DNA of 64,000 bases, taken from positions 29,832,397 to 29,896,396 of the forward strand of contig OY744519.1 of the NCBI GenBank assembly GCA_963556195.1, written 5' to 3'. Every line of letters starts with the position of its first letter. Position 1 is the stretch's first letter. Shown here one piece after another: positions 52,586-61,600 of this stretch. The position numbers were made by a program, and so were the translations under genes. Under the pieces are notes generated by a model. It made no database searches. It was not told the origin of the DNA and was given only the letters and a program-made list of their open reading frames with translations. The DNA is from Sepiola atlantica (taxonomy: Eukaryota; Mollusca; Cephalopoda; Sepiida; Sepiolidae).

Positions 52586-52733
52586 TATCAGTAGAGGTGT
52601 AGACATATTTTTCAAAACATTGTTTTTGTAAAAAACATTTTTTGGAGGGGGGGGGGGGCATAACAATAAAAAAAAAAGTATTCTTACGAAAAAACAATGT
52701 TTTGAAAAACATGTATACACCTCTACTTATTGT
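52586..52733. mobile_element. Foldback MITE with ~45-bp arms
   Basis: GTAGAGGTGTAGACATATTT then TTCAAAACATTGTTTTTGTA (52591-52632) pairs with the complement at 52686-52731. The loop holds a poly-G run and an A run. Arms are about 85% identical. Confidence 0.7.
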
Positions 52734-52866
52734 AAGCGCGCTTATAGACATGACTTGATTTTTCTTTAATCCCGAAGTCCACATGCCATCTTGGACAAAA
52801 TGAAAAGGAAACAATATTTTGTTCTGACAAGAAAAATTTTAATTCTGAAAGCTTAGATTAAAATAA

Positions 52867-52871
<5 letters not shown>

Positions 52872-52899
<28 letters not shown>

Positions 52900-52900
52900 G
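52872..52900. repeat. (AT)n microsatellite
   Basis: About 14 dinucleotides, a little upstream of the UCH-L retrocopy. Confidence 0.95.
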
Positions 52901-53069
52901 TAAGATAATGAAGAGTGGCAAAAATGAATCGTGGACGAGTCCATTGTGGGTGGGACGTCGAGAAGGAAAGAAAGCGACTTGATAACTGTTAAAAAGGAGA
53001 AGGTTCTGCAGTGCAAGCGAGACATAGAAGGCGGCAGTTTCAGAAACGCAAAGAGCCGGAGCGCTTGGT

Positions 53070-53425
53070 GATCGGAGTATCGAAGTACCAGAAGAATGGG
53101 AGTTTACCAATGTTTATGGCACCGATGAAGCTTTATTGGTTATGGTATCCAAGCCCGTCCTGCTGTTAGGCTTTCGTGTCCACTGACTAAAAATGCAACT
53201 GATAAGCAAGTTGGTACAGTGAAGGAATCTCCTGACTTGTATTTCATCAAACAGATAATTGGAAGTACTTGTAGAACAATTGCTTCAGTTCATGCTTGGA
53301 TAGACAATGCAGAGCAAATTGCTTTCCAATCGGATGTATATATCAACGAATTTCTTGTGGAAACCAAGTCTGTGACCTCAGCAAGAAAAAGACTTTCATG
53401 AGACAAAAGTATGTCAAAAGTTTTT
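53070..53425 (+). pseudogene. UCH-L type ubiquitin C-terminal hydrolase retrocopy
   Basis: UCH-L1/L3 proteins are cytosolic cysteine proteases that release ubiquitin from small C-terminal adducts. In two frames this locus encodes VPEEWEFTNVYGTDEALLVM, VSKPVLLLGF, then after a frameshift NATDKQVGTVKESPDLYFIK, QIIGSTCRTIASVHAW and YINEFLVETKSVTSARKR. These match in order the N-terminal half of animal UCH-L3 (W.F.DVYG.D..LL.MVP.PV, ..YF(I/M)KQTI.NACGTI.L.HA, L..FL.E..S.SPEER). The oxyanion Gln (KQ) and the catalytic Cys are present, but the following Gly is Arg. A frameshift and a stop follow. No introns interrupt the matched region, so a processed copy is likely. It is cut off before the catalytic His/Asp part. 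Confidence 0.8.
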
Positions 53426-53554
53426 TTTATATGTGTGTGTGTAGCCGGCGTAAACCATCCGGTGATGAGAAATAAAGAAAACCAAAATTTTTCCATATAC
53501 GTTCTGTTATTTGTCATTCTTGTTGGATCTTACCGGGTACCCCGAAAGAACAGG

Positions 53555-54728
53555 TAATGCAACATATGCAAATTAAAGGGTTGATTGAAAACATCTGGTT
53601 TGACAGGCATGTTTACCAAGATTGGCATGACTTCATTATGGTCTCTTTGTACAAGGGAAAAGGGAGGAAAGAAGAGTGCGGAAACTATGAATGGGACAGG
53701 AAAGGTATTTACCAGAATCTTGTTAGATCGCCTGAATGCCTACATCTGTTCTTTTTGTGCTTCCTGATTGCCCCTGCCAACCTGTATCAGGAACCGGATA
53801 TATTTGTTGAAGGCCACAGACTGTCTGTAGTGTACCTGTTTATGTATCTGGGTAGTGTTATTTCAGGGAACGGGTCGTTGGATGCTGAGATAAGTAGACG
53901 TATTGAACAGGCTGGTGTGTCTTTTGGTCAGTTGGAAAAGTGTGAGTGGGCACCACATGAGATCAGGCTGGAAACTAAGATCTGTGTATGAGGCCTGTGT
54001 TGTATTAACTTTGTTATATGCTTGTGAGTCATGGACCACTTACAGAGCCCATATTCGCCTGCTAGGGCGTTTCCATCGGAATTGCCTTAAGCATTTGCTT
54101 AATATCCGTTGGGATAGCTTTATCCCTGACACCGAAGTGTTGGAGTGAGCTGCTGTTCCAAGCATCGAGTCTCGTATAAGAAAACAGACGTTGTTGGGCT
54201 GATCATCTTGTTCATTTTACTGATGACAGAGTGTCCAAGCTGGTGATTTATGGGGAACTAATTCAGAATACTCGTCCACAGCACAAACCACATAAGTGAT
54301 TCAAAGATTGTCTCAAAGGCGATTTGAAGTGCTTTGGAATTGATGTTGGAAGATGGGAGGGGGGGGATAGCTGTAGATAGGTCAAGATGGAGGAAAGTGA
54401 TCTTTGAAAGCAAAAAGCTTTTTGAAAAGAATAGGACGAAACACCAACAGCTGAAGAGAGCATTGAGGAAGAGACGGGATGTGACAACTCCAGCACATGG
54501 AATAAATATGGAACAGCGAACATACCGAGCATGCAATTTGGTAACTATGTCACGTGTCGGTTTGTTGAATCACCAATGAGTGCATGTGCTGCAAAATCAA
54601 GCACGGAGAAGAGGTGGCTTCAATTCTGGCATCGCTTCAGATCATCACAACACCTGCCACTTCTGTGGTATGGTCTGTAAAAGTCTAGCAGGCTTAAAGA
54701 GCTATATCCGCACTGCACACTAGGAGGT
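53555..54728 (+). pseudogene. Non-LTR retrotransposon polyprotein, internally deleted
   Basis: It starts with WHDFIMVSLYKGKGRKEECG then, shifted, TGKVFTRILLDRLN, the N-terminal RT motifs (W....IV.LYKGKG....C.NYR..SL....K...RI). About 1 kb of palm is missing. It resumes with YQEPDIFVEGHRLSVVYLFM, YLGSVISGNGSLDAEISRRI, SFGQLEK, then YEACVVLTLLYACESWTTY and NCLKHLLNIRWDSFIPDTEV. The end encodes HHNTCHFCGMVCKSLAGLKS and YIRTAH, a C2H2 finger typical of the C-terminus of this LINE group. Several frameshifts; inactive. Confidence 0.8.
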
Positions 54729-54854
54729 TTTACTCAAATATCATTTTGATATGGTATTTGTCAGCAATTTTCAACTGCCAATCTTATGCATATTTTCTTT
54801 TTACTTTCACTGTCAGTCTTGTCTTCATGAAAAAAGTGACCATATCTATTTTGT

Positions 54855-55140
54855 AAATTTTTGTTTTACTATTGGGGCTCACCGCTTATCAAGGCCAAGA
54901 GCCACTCCAAGATAAGGTTTAATGAGATAAGAATGATTACCAGCCGAAAGATGAGGAACACTATGAAAGTACTAACATTGATCAATGGTATGAACTGAGT
55001 TTGATTACTTTTGGGGTAGTCCATGACAAGAATTTGTTGATATTGGATTTGAAGACGACAAAGTTATAATCAGCAAAGAAGCAGTCCTGTGGCAATGTGT
55101 TCCACAGATGGGAAGCCCTTGTAAAGAAGCTCTATTCATG
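54855..55140 (-). mobile_element. LINE-B 3' end, interrupted by a 53-bp array
   Basis: Minus strand: ELLYKGFPSVEHIATGLL, YNFVVFKSNINKFLSWTT, then the tail CTTATCTTGGAGTGGC..TGATAAGCGGTGAGC. The upstream coding segment is amplified as the array at 55141-55537 and continues at 55540-55610. Confidence 0.72.
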
Positions 55141-55537
55141 GAACATGGAGAGAGAAAGAAATGTCTTTTCATGGAAATTCAGCTTGATGCTAGGAAGATG
55201 GAGAGAGAAAGAAATGTCTTTTCATGGAAATTCAGCTTGATGCTAGGAACATGGAATGAGAAAGAAATGTCTTTTCATGGAAATTCAGCTTGATGCTAGG
55301 AACATGGAGTGAGAAAGAAATGTCTTTTCATGGAAATTCAGCTTGATGCTAGGAACATGGAGAGAGAAAGAACTGTCTTTTCATGGAAATTCAGCTTGAT
55401 GCTAGGAAGATGGAGAGAGAAAGAAATGTCTTTTCATGGAAATTCAGCTTGATGCTAGGAACATGGAGAGAGAAAGAAATGTCTTTTCATGGAAATTCAG
55501 CTTGATGCTAGGAACATGGAGAGAGAAAGAAATGTCT
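55141..55537. repeat. Tandem array, exact 53-bp period, 7.5 copies
   Basis: Units begin GAACATGGAGAGAGAAAGAA at 55141 and then GAAGATGG or GAACATGG at 55194, 55247, 55300, 55353, 55406, 55459 and 55512. Identity is 95-100%. In reverse complement the unit reads TCTCTCTCCATGTTCCTAGC, ATCAAGCTGAATTTCCATGA, which aligns with LINE-B coding sequence at 30045-30085 (TCTGTGTACCTAAAATTAAG, CAGAACTTCCATGA). The array is therefore an expansion of a LINE-B segment in place. Confidence 0.93.
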
Positions 55538-55615
55538 TAGTAAGGCGAGTTTTTGCTGTGGATGTTTTACACCGAGAAACCAAAGATTGGAGCTCAATGC
55601 AGAATAATTTATTTT
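55538..55615 (-). mobile_element. LINE-B, upstream side of the array
   Basis: Minus strand TTGAGCTCCAATCTTTGGTT and TGTAAAACATCCACAGC match LINE-B at 29958-30000. Confidence 0.6.
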
Positions 55616-56110
55616 GGCCAATTTTGAACTTCTTTAATTGGGGAAGAGACACAGAATTCTCCTTGGAATCCATGCTGGAAGGACAAATAAGGAGATTTCA
55701 GACTTCCTCTGCACCAGCAGGAGGATGGTATAAAAAGTCAGAAAGGAATTGAATGATTCAGGATTCGACTATGAGACGACATCAGAGAGAAAAATGAATG
55801 ATCAACGCCGGAGTTCAGAGTTGAGGGTCACCTCATGCCATCCCACTTCTTCTCTAAGGACCTCAAACGGAACTACATTTAAATATACAAGATCAAGAAA
55901 CACAAGTTCATCCATTAAAGACACCTGAACCAAATTCGGATGGTATCGAAAACAATCCTCCACAGGAAGACCTAATGGATGTCGTGTTCAACATGTTTGC
56001 GGTTCCGATACCACAAACGGCTTCAGAACAGAAGCTAAAAAACACCTGAAAGATCAGAGTTAAATAACTGCAATAAATCCCCAAAAGAAAAATATTGACT
56101 ATATGGAGAA
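55616..56110. other. No recognisable gene
   Basis: Unassigned; the plus frame 55489-55752 is partly array-derived. Confidence 0.45.
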
Positions 56111-56114
56111 AGGT

Positions 56115-56300
56115 TAAAAGGGAGATCCACCCTATTGTGTCACGATATGGATGCTTTCAAACACTATGAATAGTGATAATGGTGGTAATGGCCAAGCCAG
56201 AAGCAGCCACTGGCAACCCATTACTTTTGTACTTTCTGTAAATACATACTCTTGTTAACTACCTCCTTGTTGTCTTATTTCTTTTCGGCCCTTCTGTAGT
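56115..56300 (+). repeat. Dispersed repeat E, copy 2
   Basis: Same order as 36855-37030 (AATAGTGATAATGGTGGTAA, CAACCCATTACTTTTGTACT, TTGTTGTCTTATTTCTTTTC). Carries a 20-base insertion (CCAAGCCAGAAGCAGCCACT) relative to copy 1. Confidence 0.65.
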
Positions 56301-56619
56301 GAAATCCTAGATTGACCAGATAACTGCAGGTAGGCCGTACGTGTGGCAACAAGATTCATTGCCCTGTCATACCAGCCGGAAGACCTAGGCCTGGCTGTCA
56401 GAGAACTTTGTTGACCACACTTCAACTGACATCTGACCTCCAGTTCACCTAATTGCAACCCCTTCAAAATTCAAAAGGCGGATTCATCAAGTTAAATCCA
56501 CATCATGAAGGTAAACTGACCCAAGTTTGATGAATAAATCTAAAAAAAAAAATGAAACTACTGCAGTTATCCTGGTCGATCCAGGATTTCACTACCTTGC
56601 TCAGGGGTAGAGGTGGGGA

Positions 56620-56830
56620 ACAGCAGCTATCCAAACTCACTGCTCTCTCTCTCTGCTGGTTCAGTCGAAAAAGACAAATCCCTTTCTACCCATTCGCCAT
56701 GTCAGCTTAGTCACTTCCTGTGCCCATGATGTTACTTCTGGGACACGTAGCTGTTAATCGACTTCTAACTGGAAAATTCCATTAATTTTAAACCTTACGT
56801 GGAAATTTACTAACCCTATCTTTACACACG
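56620..56830 (-). repeat. Dispersed repeat F, copy 2
   Basis: Reverse complement of the 5510-5695 blocks: AGTAAATTTCCACGTAAGG, GTAACATCATGGGCACAGG, ATGGCGAATGGGTAGAAAG. Confidence 0.55.
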
Positions 56831-56884
56831 CGCATCTAAATATTATAACACCAACAGACTGGCTTCACTTATCATTCATGTTTT

Positions 56885-57695
56885 TTCTTTATTAAACGTT
56901 TTCTCTGCTAGCTGCAGAATACGCACTAACATGGCTGAGTGTCCTCCAAACCTTACGATCTTGGGCCAATGTGTTCACTTGTTTCATGTTCATGTTCGTC
57001 CATTAACAGACGTTGTCTATCCATCTTTTCTTTTGTCTACTTTTCGACCAGTTTCCTTGTATTATGCCTTCAACGCATATTTTTCATATCCCTACACTGG
57101 AACGCTTAACGTGACTAAATAATCTCAAGACTTTACATTTGATAACAGAGGACATTGATGAGATACCAGTGAGTTTTTGCAACTCTGCGATACTGATGTG
57201 ATCAGATAATTTGTCATCAGTAATGAAGCGCATCATGTGGTTTTAGAAAGTTTCTACTTTCTGACATAGTTTTACGGTCCAGTTGACACATTAAAGTTCA
57301 TATAAGACTACAGGAATTTCATAAGTGGTATACATTTTCACTTTGATTTTGTATAGTATACGTATAGAAGTTAAGGCGGTTTTGTTTCTTGTGAAGGCGG
57401 ACCAACATCAGCAGATTTTATGTTTGCCCGTCGTTAGATGAAGCCAGCTTGTGACTAAGGTAAACAAACTCTGTAACTTGTTCGATTTGTTGGCCGTTGA
57501 TGTTGATGTTAAGAGGAGTTTAGTTTTCATCAGTAATCATGCATTAACATGCCCAAGACTAAGTCCTTGGCGTGTTAATAGAAAGACCAACTTCTTCCGA
57601 GTACTTCCGAAGATTATCCAGAAATAAATGCAAATAAGAGCTGAGGTTACTGGTCGCAAATACGTCATCTGCATTCATGGTTATTTGGGCTGAAA
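56885..57695 (-). pseudogene. LINE reverse transcriptase C-terminal half
   Basis: Minus strand: ITMNADDVFATSNLSS (catalytic ADD near 57670), YSEEVGLSINTPRT, ININGQQIEQVTEFVYLSHK, KIKVKMYTTYEIPVVLYEL, ITDDKLSDHISIAELQKLTG, VLRLFSHVKRSS, RQKKRWIDNVC and LAQDRKVWRTLSHVSAYSAA. The order is that of a typical LINE RT: palm, thumb, then the RRWIDN..A.DR..W C-terminus. Several stops and frameshifts. It lies just downstream of, and on the same strand as, the terminal exon at 57796-58147. Confidence 0.78.
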
Positions 57696-57743
57696 TAAAA
57701 TCATTGAAGAATTAAAAAAAAAAAAAGATTTGAGTGAAAAGAA

Positions 57744-57749
57744 TTTATT
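57744..57749 (-). terminator. Polyadenylation signal AATAAA (minus)
   Basis: TTTATT on plus, that is AATAAA on minus in AAAGAATAAATTC. It is 47-52 bases after the stop codon of the terminal exon and followed by a T-rich stretch, so the 3' untranslated region would be short. Confidence 0.6.
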
Positions 57750-57795
57750 CTTTAAAATAAAAAATAAAAAGGTTAAAAAACTAGAAATCTCCCTG

Positions 57796-58147
57796 TCATC
57801 TTTCAGAAACGTTTTCTATCTGACAAGAATCTTCATTAGAAAAAGATTCCTCTTTCTTTTCAACTTCCGTCTTTGCTGAATCCTTCTTGTCACCGTCGTC
57901 ATTGGATTTTATCTCTCGCGTAACCTTTCCATTTTTGTGCACTTTGCCAGACTCCACGCAGGTCGTAAGCAGAGTTTCGATTCCAACTTTCTTTTTCAGG
58001 TCTTTGTCATTGTTCAACATTTCCTGCCACTTTCCAGCCAATGCTTTAGCGTCTCCGTCCGTCCCTTCTTTACGTCCGTCATGGATGCCGAGTGCCAAGA
58101 GGCAAGAAACGGCAGCATTTTGCTCGGCCAGTTGCTTTGATTTCTCC
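57796..58147 (-). CDS. Terminal coding exon of an unidentified host gene
   Basis: On the minus strand an acceptor (TTTGTGTTTTTTTCAG, ending 58148) leads into G, then 116 codons: EKSKQLAEQNAAVSCLLALG, HDGRKEGTDGDAKALAGKW, QEMLNNDKDLKKKVGIETLL, TTCVESGKVHKNGKVTREI and an acidic, lysine-rich C-terminus (..DDGDKKDSAKTEVEKKE..) before TGA at 57796-57798. The leading single base implies a phase-2 intron. Codon use, lack of repeats, an acceptor, a stop and a close AATAAA all support a real exon. The N-terminal half looks helical and the last 40 residues disordered. I do not recognise the family. The upstream exons should lie to the right, among the repeats or outside the window. Confidence 0.72.
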
Positions 58148-58163
58148 CTGAAAAAAACACAAA
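58148..58163 (-). other. Splice acceptor of the terminal exon
   Basis: Polypyrimidine TTTGTGTTTTTTTCAG immediately before the exon on the minus strand. Confidence 0.65.
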
Positions 58164-58300
58164 TAACAAAATGTGAGACTAGTAGAAAATTAGCGCCAAA
58201 AATCTAAAAACATACTTTACTAAAAAGAGACATTAAAACTGCCAGCCATATTAAATTTCGACTCTACGAATTTCTATGCGAACTTTATACATTTAAAAAA

Positions 58301-58430
<130 letters not shown>

Positions 58431-58876
58431 ATTCTTAAAGGTTTTTGGTAAAAAAAAAAAGAAGTTAGGCTTACCTTTGTGTAATACAGTTATAAGAAGC
58501 CAAATACTTGTTGCATGTATTAAAACGTTCATTGTCCTAAAAGTGTGAAACTTGTAAATTGAGAAAGACAGGACACACCTGTGTTACCTGAACAGGTGAA
58601 GCACGCATGCGCATTAGGGTGGATACCCACCGACAAACGAATATTTTGTCACCCATCTTTCTTAATTTTGGTGATCTAATGATTACGCCATAGTATTTGG
58701 TAGTCTTAAAATACTATTAAGATAATTTTAGTTTTTCAAATTTAGATTTACGGAGGACCGGTTCTTATAATTTTATAAATAATAAGAGTCTAACTTACAC
58801 AAAAAATATTATACAATTATTGGGAAATGGCGACTTCGTATTGAACAAATAAAATAATACTTGGAAAAATTTTTTC

Positions 58877-59342
58877 ATGTGATCTTTCCGGCCTACTAAA
58901 GATTGTTTTATATTCTTATTCTTCAAATCCTGTATTTGGTCTAGCGAGTATGTCGATGTCAGTGTATAATAAGCCTCTGAGCAGAGAAGTTCTTACATGT
59001 TTGCTTGTATTTTAGGCTGTGAAATGGAAGATCAAGCAGAGCACTACCGACATCTGATGCTTTTTTTACTACAGAAAAGGAAAAAAAAAAAAGAGCTGCA
59101 GAAACCTGCATAAAGATATGCCATGTGTATGGGGAGAGAACGGGTGTGTCAGAAATGGTTTGCTCGATTCCTAAAAGGAAATTTTTCAGTGAGAGATGCT
59201 TCTTGCTCTGGCCGGCCAAAGGCGATCTGCAGTGACCAAGTGAAAGCCGTAGTTGAACAAGATTCGTTTGACGACCAAACAAATTGCAGATATTCTCAAG
59301 ATTTCCAAAGCGAGCGTGGAAAATGAATTGCATGAACTTTGT
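58877..59342 (+). mobile_element. Truncated mariner, same family as 7063-7635
   Basis: GTGATCTTTCCGGCCTACTAAAG matches 7098 onward. Coding remnants are ARFLKGNFSVRDASCSGRPK, DSDQVKAVVEQD-like and FKSERGKMNCM (frameshifted). It lacks both terminal inverted repeats; the right side stops at AATTGCATGAACTT, close to the internal deletion point of the first copy. Confidence 0.78.
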
Positions 59343-59569
59343 TTAAAACTTAATTTTCTATTGCTGGTACTAATGATAAAATGATAAATATTTATTGATT
59401 TTAAACTACCAGTAAAACTAAAACCTATAGATCACCCCCCCCCCCACACACACACACACAAACGTAGTTTTAGGTTTGCAAAAATATATGCACATGGGTT
59501 TTTATGGTAATCAAAAAAAAAAACCCCAAAAACAAAAAAAAAACAAAAAACAAATCAATTCTATGGCTA
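59343..59569. other. No gene; (CA)n and A-rich tract
   Basis: Poly-C then (CA)n at 59434-59462, and AAAACCCCAAAAAC-type A-rich sequence to 59550. Confidence 0.7.
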
Positions 59570-59697
59570 AATATTTAGAGATTTAAAAAGAATCGGAATC
59601 GTAATTTTATCAAAATCAGGAATTTAAAACAGAATCGGTAATTGTATCGGAATCGGGGTAGGGGGTGACGGAGATTGGAATCATCCTATCACTAGTA
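59570..59697 (-). mobile_element. hAT-like terminal fragment
   Basis: Ends ATTGGAATCATCCTATCACTAGT, the reverse complement of the 49364 terminus, with internal GAATCGG reiterations (AATCGGAATCG, AATCGGTAATTG, TATCGGAATCGGGG). Confidence 0.5.
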
Positions 59698-60004
59698 CAA
59701 AGACAAACATATTTCGATTTCCAAACACCTCACGTCACTAATAACATTCTTTATTTGATGAGATACCGAAAAACCTCCTTCCCTCTCCTCCTTTTCTGAA
59801 GTGCCTGGTTAATCAACGTTTGTATTTTTTTCCTCCCTTTTTACCAACCGTACTTATGTTTTATTTTGTACTCATTACCTTGCCCTACCCTTATACCTCT
59901 CCCACAATTCTATTTATAATCCTCGTTTGCTATTCTTTTTCCTTCTGTGTGTTGTATGGTGACTATTGTATATTTACAGGGTGATGTAGTTTGTGTGAAG
60001 CATT
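59698..60004. other. No recognisable gene
   Basis: CT-rich stretches and short frames only. Confidence 0.5.
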
Positions 60005-60205
60005 GCGTGTATCTATTTAGTTGCCTCCCCATGAGAGCAGAGTTAGACACGAGGTCGATTTTCAATGTGTGGAAAATCTAGTTGCCGTAAAAGGGTTACT
60101 CTTGATTGAGACAAAGATTAAAATTGCCTCAGTCTAGAAGGACTTCTCCACTGACTGAGGACAGGACAGATGTAGTATCAGAACAGATACTAAACTTTGC
60201 TCCAA
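60005..60205 (-). mobile_element. U2-headed SINE, minus orientation
   Basis: Minus strand: GGAGCAAAGTTTAGTATCTG, TTCTGATACTAC, GTCCTTCTAGACTGAGGC, then the tail CGTGTCTAACTCTGCTCTCA, GGGGAGGCAACTAAATAG. Close to 30520-30745 and 4975-5180. Confidence 0.7.
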
Positions 60206-60213
60206 GCCAACAT

Positions 60214-60214
60214 C

Positions 60215-60282
<68 letters not shown>
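60214..60282. repeat. (GT)n then (AT)n microsatellite
   Basis: Abuts the U2-SINE head. Confidence 0.97.
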
Positions 60283-60285
<3 letters not shown>

Positions 60286-60319
60286 TAATGTTTTTGTTTG
60301 CACAAACATTATTGGCTAC

Positions 60320-60412
60320 ATGTGTGCATAAATGTTTCAGCTGCGATTTCATTCAAAATCCAGTTTCTTCAGTTTTTAAAAATGTCTCGAAGAAGTTGGA
60401 TTTTGAATGTAA
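60320..60412. repeat. Short inverted pair, hammerhead-like words
   Basis: TTCAAAATCCAGTTTCTTCA (60351-60370) pairs with TCGAAGAAGTTGGATTTTGA (60388-60408). On the minus strand CTGAAGA..GAAAC occurs but with poor stem II pairing. It resembles the other head-to-head pairs in layout only. Confidence 0.35.
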
Positions 60413-60528
60413 TTATTGTAAATAAAATTTTTAAAATTATACTATAATACAGCTCTACCTGTTATTGTGCACTATCTTATAAACACCCGAGTTCCATTGG
60501 ATTAACATCTAGAAAACAACAACAATAC

Positions 60529-60533
<5 letters not shown>

Positions 60534-60591
<58 letters not shown>
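60534..60591. repeat. (AT)n microsatellite
   Basis: About 29 dinucleotides, ending in a short (GT)n. Confidence 0.97.
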
Positions 60592-60609
<18 letters not shown>

Positions 60610-60759
60610 CGAGGCAGCATTTTTTCTCTAAGACACGTATTATTAAAAATAACCGACAACTCATGTTTGGATATTTTTGTATTACTCCCTTCAATTTTCC
60701 GGATTAAAGTCTTAATCTCGGATGAGAATTGGCTGATGAATCTGCCGTAATTTTCTTTT

Positions 60760-60806
60760 AAGTCCAGAGTACTTTCTGACCCATCTGGGTCCATCTTCAG
60801 TGGAAT
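60760..60806 (-). ncRNA. Hammerhead-like motif, beta family, left arm
   Basis: Minus: TTCCA, CTGAAGA (60794-60800), stem II GACCC-AGAT-GGGTC, GAAA (60773-60776), a two-pair stem III (AG-TA-CT), C, then TGGA pairing with TCCA as stem I. Identical to the right arm over this region. Confidence 0.5.
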
Positions 60807-60974
60807 AATGTCAATCAGGTAAAGACCTGGAGTGGGTTTATAGTTATTTATAGCGGGAAAATTTAAATGCGAACCTATATTTATTTAGTATTATAAACAT
60901 TTAAGTATATTAGTACTAGTGTTAAAATTAATCCTGTTAATACCCGTTTCTTTTTTGTTTTAATGATTGACATT

Positions 60975-61021
60975 ATTCCACTGAAGATGGACCCAGATGG
61001 GTCAGAAAGTACTCTGGACTT
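60975..61021 (+). ncRNA. Hammerhead-like motif, beta family, right arm
   Basis: TCCA (60977-60980), CTGAAGA (60981-60987), stem II GACCC..GGGTC, GAAA (61005-61008), CTC with predicted cleavage after 61014, TGGA (61015-61018). Stem III is extremely short, as described for Penelope-type hammerheads, which may act as dimers. Confidence 0.5.
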
Positions 61022-61138
61022 AAAAGAAAATTACGGCAGATTCATCAGCCAATTCTCATCCGAGATTAAGACTTTAATCTGGAAAATTGAAGGGATTAAT
61101 ACAAAAATATCCAGACATGAGTTGTCGGTTATTTTTAA

Positions 61139-61160
61139 TATATATATATATATATATATA
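61139..61160. repeat. (AT)n microsatellite
   Basis: Joins the beta right arm to the alpha fragment. Confidence 0.95.
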
Positions 61161-61265
61161 GTAAGCAATGAAAGCCTGAAGATTCCCCCCGGGGATGAAA
61201 CGCGGGAGCCTCTGTGTAGCTTAATTGCCATATATATTTTCATTCCTTACTACCTAGCTCTACTT
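61161..61265 (+). mobile_element. Penelope-like alpha fragment
   Basis: Plus-strand copy of the 40.8-kb alpha arms: core, GCCTCTGTGTAGCTTAATTG, CCATATATATTTTCATTCCT, TACTACCTAGCTCTACTTAC. The following CGAGCACTGTTGAAGTAAAT also matches the complement of 40735-40755. Confidence 0.65.
61165..61228 (+). ncRNA. Type I hammerhead ribozyme candidate, alpha family
   Basis: Stem I 5' strand GCAATGAAAGC (61165-61175); CTGAAGA (61176-61182); stem II TCCCC..GGGGA; GAAA (61197-61200); stem III ACGCGGG..CTGTGT (seven pairs counting G-U); GTA with predicted cleavage between 61218 and 61219; stem I 3' strand GCTTAATTGC (61219-61228), pairing AAGC/GCTT and GCAAT/ATTGC around a small internal loop. All invariant core bases are present. 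A U-U mismatch next to the core in stem II is the main doubt. Confidence 0.6.
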
Positions 61266-61353
61266 ACGTATCGAGCACTGTTGAAGTAAATACTGAAAAC
61301 TGATACATAAAAATTATATCTCCTCATAATATTTTATGTGGATGCATTAAGTA

Positions 61354-61357
<4 letters not shown>

Positions 61358-61395
<38 letters not shown>
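61358..61395. repeat. (AT)n microsatellite
   Basis: About 18 dinucleotides, next to a Helitron-like terminus. Confidence 0.97.
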
Positions 61396-61396
<1 letters not shown>

Positions 61397-61397
61397 C

Positions 61398-61600
61398 ACT
61401 AGCGGTACCCCGTGGAAATTTCACGGTGCTTTCTACATCAATCTGTATAATTTACTGTTAAAAATAAAATTCCGTTTCAAAAATAATGTCAGAGTCAATA
61501 CTATTACAAAAATGACTCTTTCTTCTTCCATAAAAAATAATTGTCATAGATATTCTTTAAACAAATAAAACGAATATGTCTCTTAATTCAAGATCTGTCA
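61398..61600 (-). mobile_element. Helitron 3' end fragment
   Basis: On the minus strand the end is ACCGTGaaatttCCACGG then GGTACCGCTAGT. The hairpin CCGTG/CACGG followed by CTAGT fits a Helitron 3' terminus. The next base is G rather than T, so the target is atypical. The 5' end was not found. Confidence 0.5.

Larger units (their letters stand above)
60641..61140. mobile_element. Inverted pair of Penelope-like beta fragments
   Basis: A 177-bp segment occurs on minus (60641-60817) and plus (60964-61140) with only three differences, separated by 146 bp. Each arm starts TGATTGACATTATTCCACTG and contains a hammerhead-like core, followed by a short frame (MDPDGSESTLDLKENYGRF..) and a common end at ATTTTTAATA. 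Such high identity suggests a recent event. Confidence 0.75.

Noticed and set aside
55141..55537. 53-bp repeats as a repeat protein gene or CRISPR
   Set aside because: The period is not divisible by three, units read in changing frames, there are no spacers, and the source is a LINE-B segment.
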